This document shows, one piece after another, positions 62,859 through 64,000 of a DNA stretch of 64,000 bases. Numbering within the stretch: the first letter of the stretch is position 1; every line of letters begins with the position of its first letter. The notes under the pieces are model-generated. The model saw only the letters and a program-made list of their open reading frames with translations. It made no database searches and was not told where the DNA came from. A program made the translations under genes and the position numbers. Origin of the DNA: Amoebophrya sp. A120 (Eukaryota; Sar; Dinophyceae; Syndiniales; Amoebophryaceae); assembly GCA_905178155.1 (NCBI GenBank), contig CAJINV010000028.1, forward strand, positions 1 through 64,000. Direction: 5' to 3'.

Positions 62859-63553
62859 TTAATTTAAATTCAAAAGCTCGTTCACCAAGTCATTCAGGAT
62901 GTGCTTGTGTATGAAACGCAACATGATCTCGCTGACTTTTTCGTTATTCTGCAAACTATCCATCGCGCTGCCTCCTACTCCGGTCAGTTTTACGGTCAAT
63001 TCGACAGGATTCTCGTCCGGCTGCTGCACATCGCTCCTGTCGGTCACTGTGATTCGAGGAGCGTTCGGACCCGTCTCGTTCTCCCCGGTTAACGAATTCT
63101 TGTTGTCGACCCTGCTTGATGTCGCTGCAAAAGATAAGGACTCGACGTTCTCATGTCCACCAGCACCAGCTGCTGGTGACCAGCATCAGCATCGTCCTCT
63201 TTCCTTACCAGCTGCAGCTGTAGTGTGGAGGACACGTCAGCAGCACCAGTGGCAGAGGTAGCAGCATGATCCTCGCCATCAGTAGTTGTACCAGGATCAC
63301 TTTCATCCGTGGTCTCTTGTAGTCCTCCCGGAGGATGCGGTGCGTGTTTATTGAGACTGGTTTGAATCGCCCGGCGGAGCTGCTGATCCGAGCTATAACC
63401 TGGCGTGTCGTTGCCTGCGGTTTCCAAAAATATTCTCGATAGTGACGCCACAACCGGGACATGATCAGATGCTCGTCCTGCTGTAGAAGTCTTCGTGTTC
63501 TTGGTGTGCCCGCTTATGATTTCTGATTCTGGGTCTTCTCGTTCATAGAACAT
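62859..63553 (-). CDS. Hypothetical 175-aa protein, two exons
   Basis: ATG at 63551-63553. Exon 1 is 63292-63553 (262 nt). A GT-AG intron (GTACAA, pyrimidine tract, TTGCAG) spans 63125-63291. Exon 2 is 62859-63124 (266 nt). The total of 528 nt is exactly 176 codons. The product has an acidic, Ser/Thr-rich N-terminal half (DPESEIISGHTKNTKTS), then NPVELTVKLTGVGGSAMDSL and a C-terminal helix (VSEIMLRFIHKHILNDLVNE). No family recognised. Its last codons form the right border of the 4.4-kb duplication, so a six-codon tail remains at 56881-56901. Confidence 0.6.
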
Positions 63554-63589
63554 GATTTCGCAGACCGGATAGGAGGAAGGCGCCTTTGT

Positions 63590-64000
63590 GTTAGCTGGTT
63601 CGCCCGCGCGTTCTCGTGCGCGTCGGTCAGGGACAGACTACGGCTCGCAGCAGCCACCTTTACTGCACTATCCCGTGGCGGAGCCTCCGTTCCTCGCTGA
63701 CACGTCGGCGTCGCGAGGGGTGAATTTTTCTCGGTAGCACCTTCGCCCGATAAGGCCTCCGGGGTCGCGCGCAGGTCGGCTCCAAGTTCGAGGCTAGTAG
63801 CGCTCGCGGCAGTGGCGCTCTATGCTGCAGTATCCCACTCTGCGCCTCTTGCAGCGTCCATACCGAGAGGTGCGTGTTCATCGGTGACGCCCGGTCGCAG
63901 CGCGAACTCACCGACCGTCTCCGCCACCGCCGAGCAAGTCGGAATAGCTGTTTTACTGATTGCAGCAGCTCTGCCGCGGCTACTCCTGCCCGCCGATTCC
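63590..64000. repeat. R3 dispersed repeat, second copy (runs off the window)
   Basis: Aligns with 43200-43680 through several 12-20 bp identical blocks (GGCTAGTAGCGCTCGCGGCA, GCGTCCATACCGAGAGG, CGCGAACTCACCGACCGTCT). Frames on both strands are partly conserved. Function unknown. Confidence 0.65.

Larger units (their letters stand above)
58484..62880 (+). repeat. 4.4-kb duplicated block, copy 2
   Basis: See copy 1 at 52510-56901. About 58600-61700 is nearly free of differences. The first 60 bp after the core and everything after about 61,840 carry clusters of substitutions and small indels. Confidence 0.93.

Noticed and set aside
1-64000. tRNA, rRNA or snRNA genes
   Set aside because: I looked for T-arm-like GGTTCRANTCC phrases and rRNA-like stretches and saw none convincing. 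A covariance-model scan would be needed to exclude small RNAs.

Overview
The window reads as nuclear DNA of a protist alveolate, most likely a dinoflagellate-type genome; an Amoebophrya-like syndinian is my best guess, at low confidence and from general knowledge of introner-rich dinoflagellates. The support is: nearly all plausible host genes lie head-to-tail on the minus strand; many are cut by short elements with inverted ends and 5-bp target duplications that behave as introns without GT-AG borders (introners); one gene carries organelle-RNA-factor-like helical repeats; and minisatellites fill large stretches. No prokaryotic operon, Shine-Dalgarno site, tRNA, rRNA, CRISPR array or dinoflagellate spliced-leader sequence was seen.

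Layout. 1-8.8 kb: a partial zinc-knuckle frame, then a run of minisatellites (23-bp monomers in 190-bp units, a 39-bp family, a 64-bp hairpin family, an 84/251-bp family). 8.9-10.8 kb: an exon fragment, a dispersed repeat and a small plus-strand gene. 10.8-19.1 kb: a ten-exon minus-strand gene whose 4.95-kb intron is packed with satellites. 20.4-27.5 kb: a large minus-strand gene joining helical repeats to a C-terminal tandem Tudor-like region, with seven introners. 27.7-28.9 kb: a small minus-strand gene. 28.9-33.9 kb: hairpin and purine/pyrimidine repeats. 34-41.1 kb: two minus-strand genes with six introners. 41.9-47 kb: a patchwork of diverged repeats and open frames. 48.1-63.6 kb: a host gene that appears to be split by a 12-kb array.

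The array is the most striking part. Nine copies of a 27-28 bp core lie in one orientation between 49.5 and 61.7 kb, 1.2-1.8 kb apart. Two intervals encode an intact 290-aa tyrosine recombinase, and two encode a decayed relative followed by a CCCH zinc-finger frame. The core is itself coding sequence of the flanking minus-strand gene. The gene's N-terminal exon runs into the rightmost core, and its continuation starts, in the same frame, at the leftmost core. The simplest reading is serial site-specific integration of recombinase elements into one codon-defined site, giving an integron-like cassette array inside a protein-coding gene. Part of it was later duplicated as a 4.4-kb block that includes the host N-terminal exon.

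Coordinates of spliced genes are gene spans. Where I checked that lengths or phases close, I say so; elsewhere exon borders are approximate.
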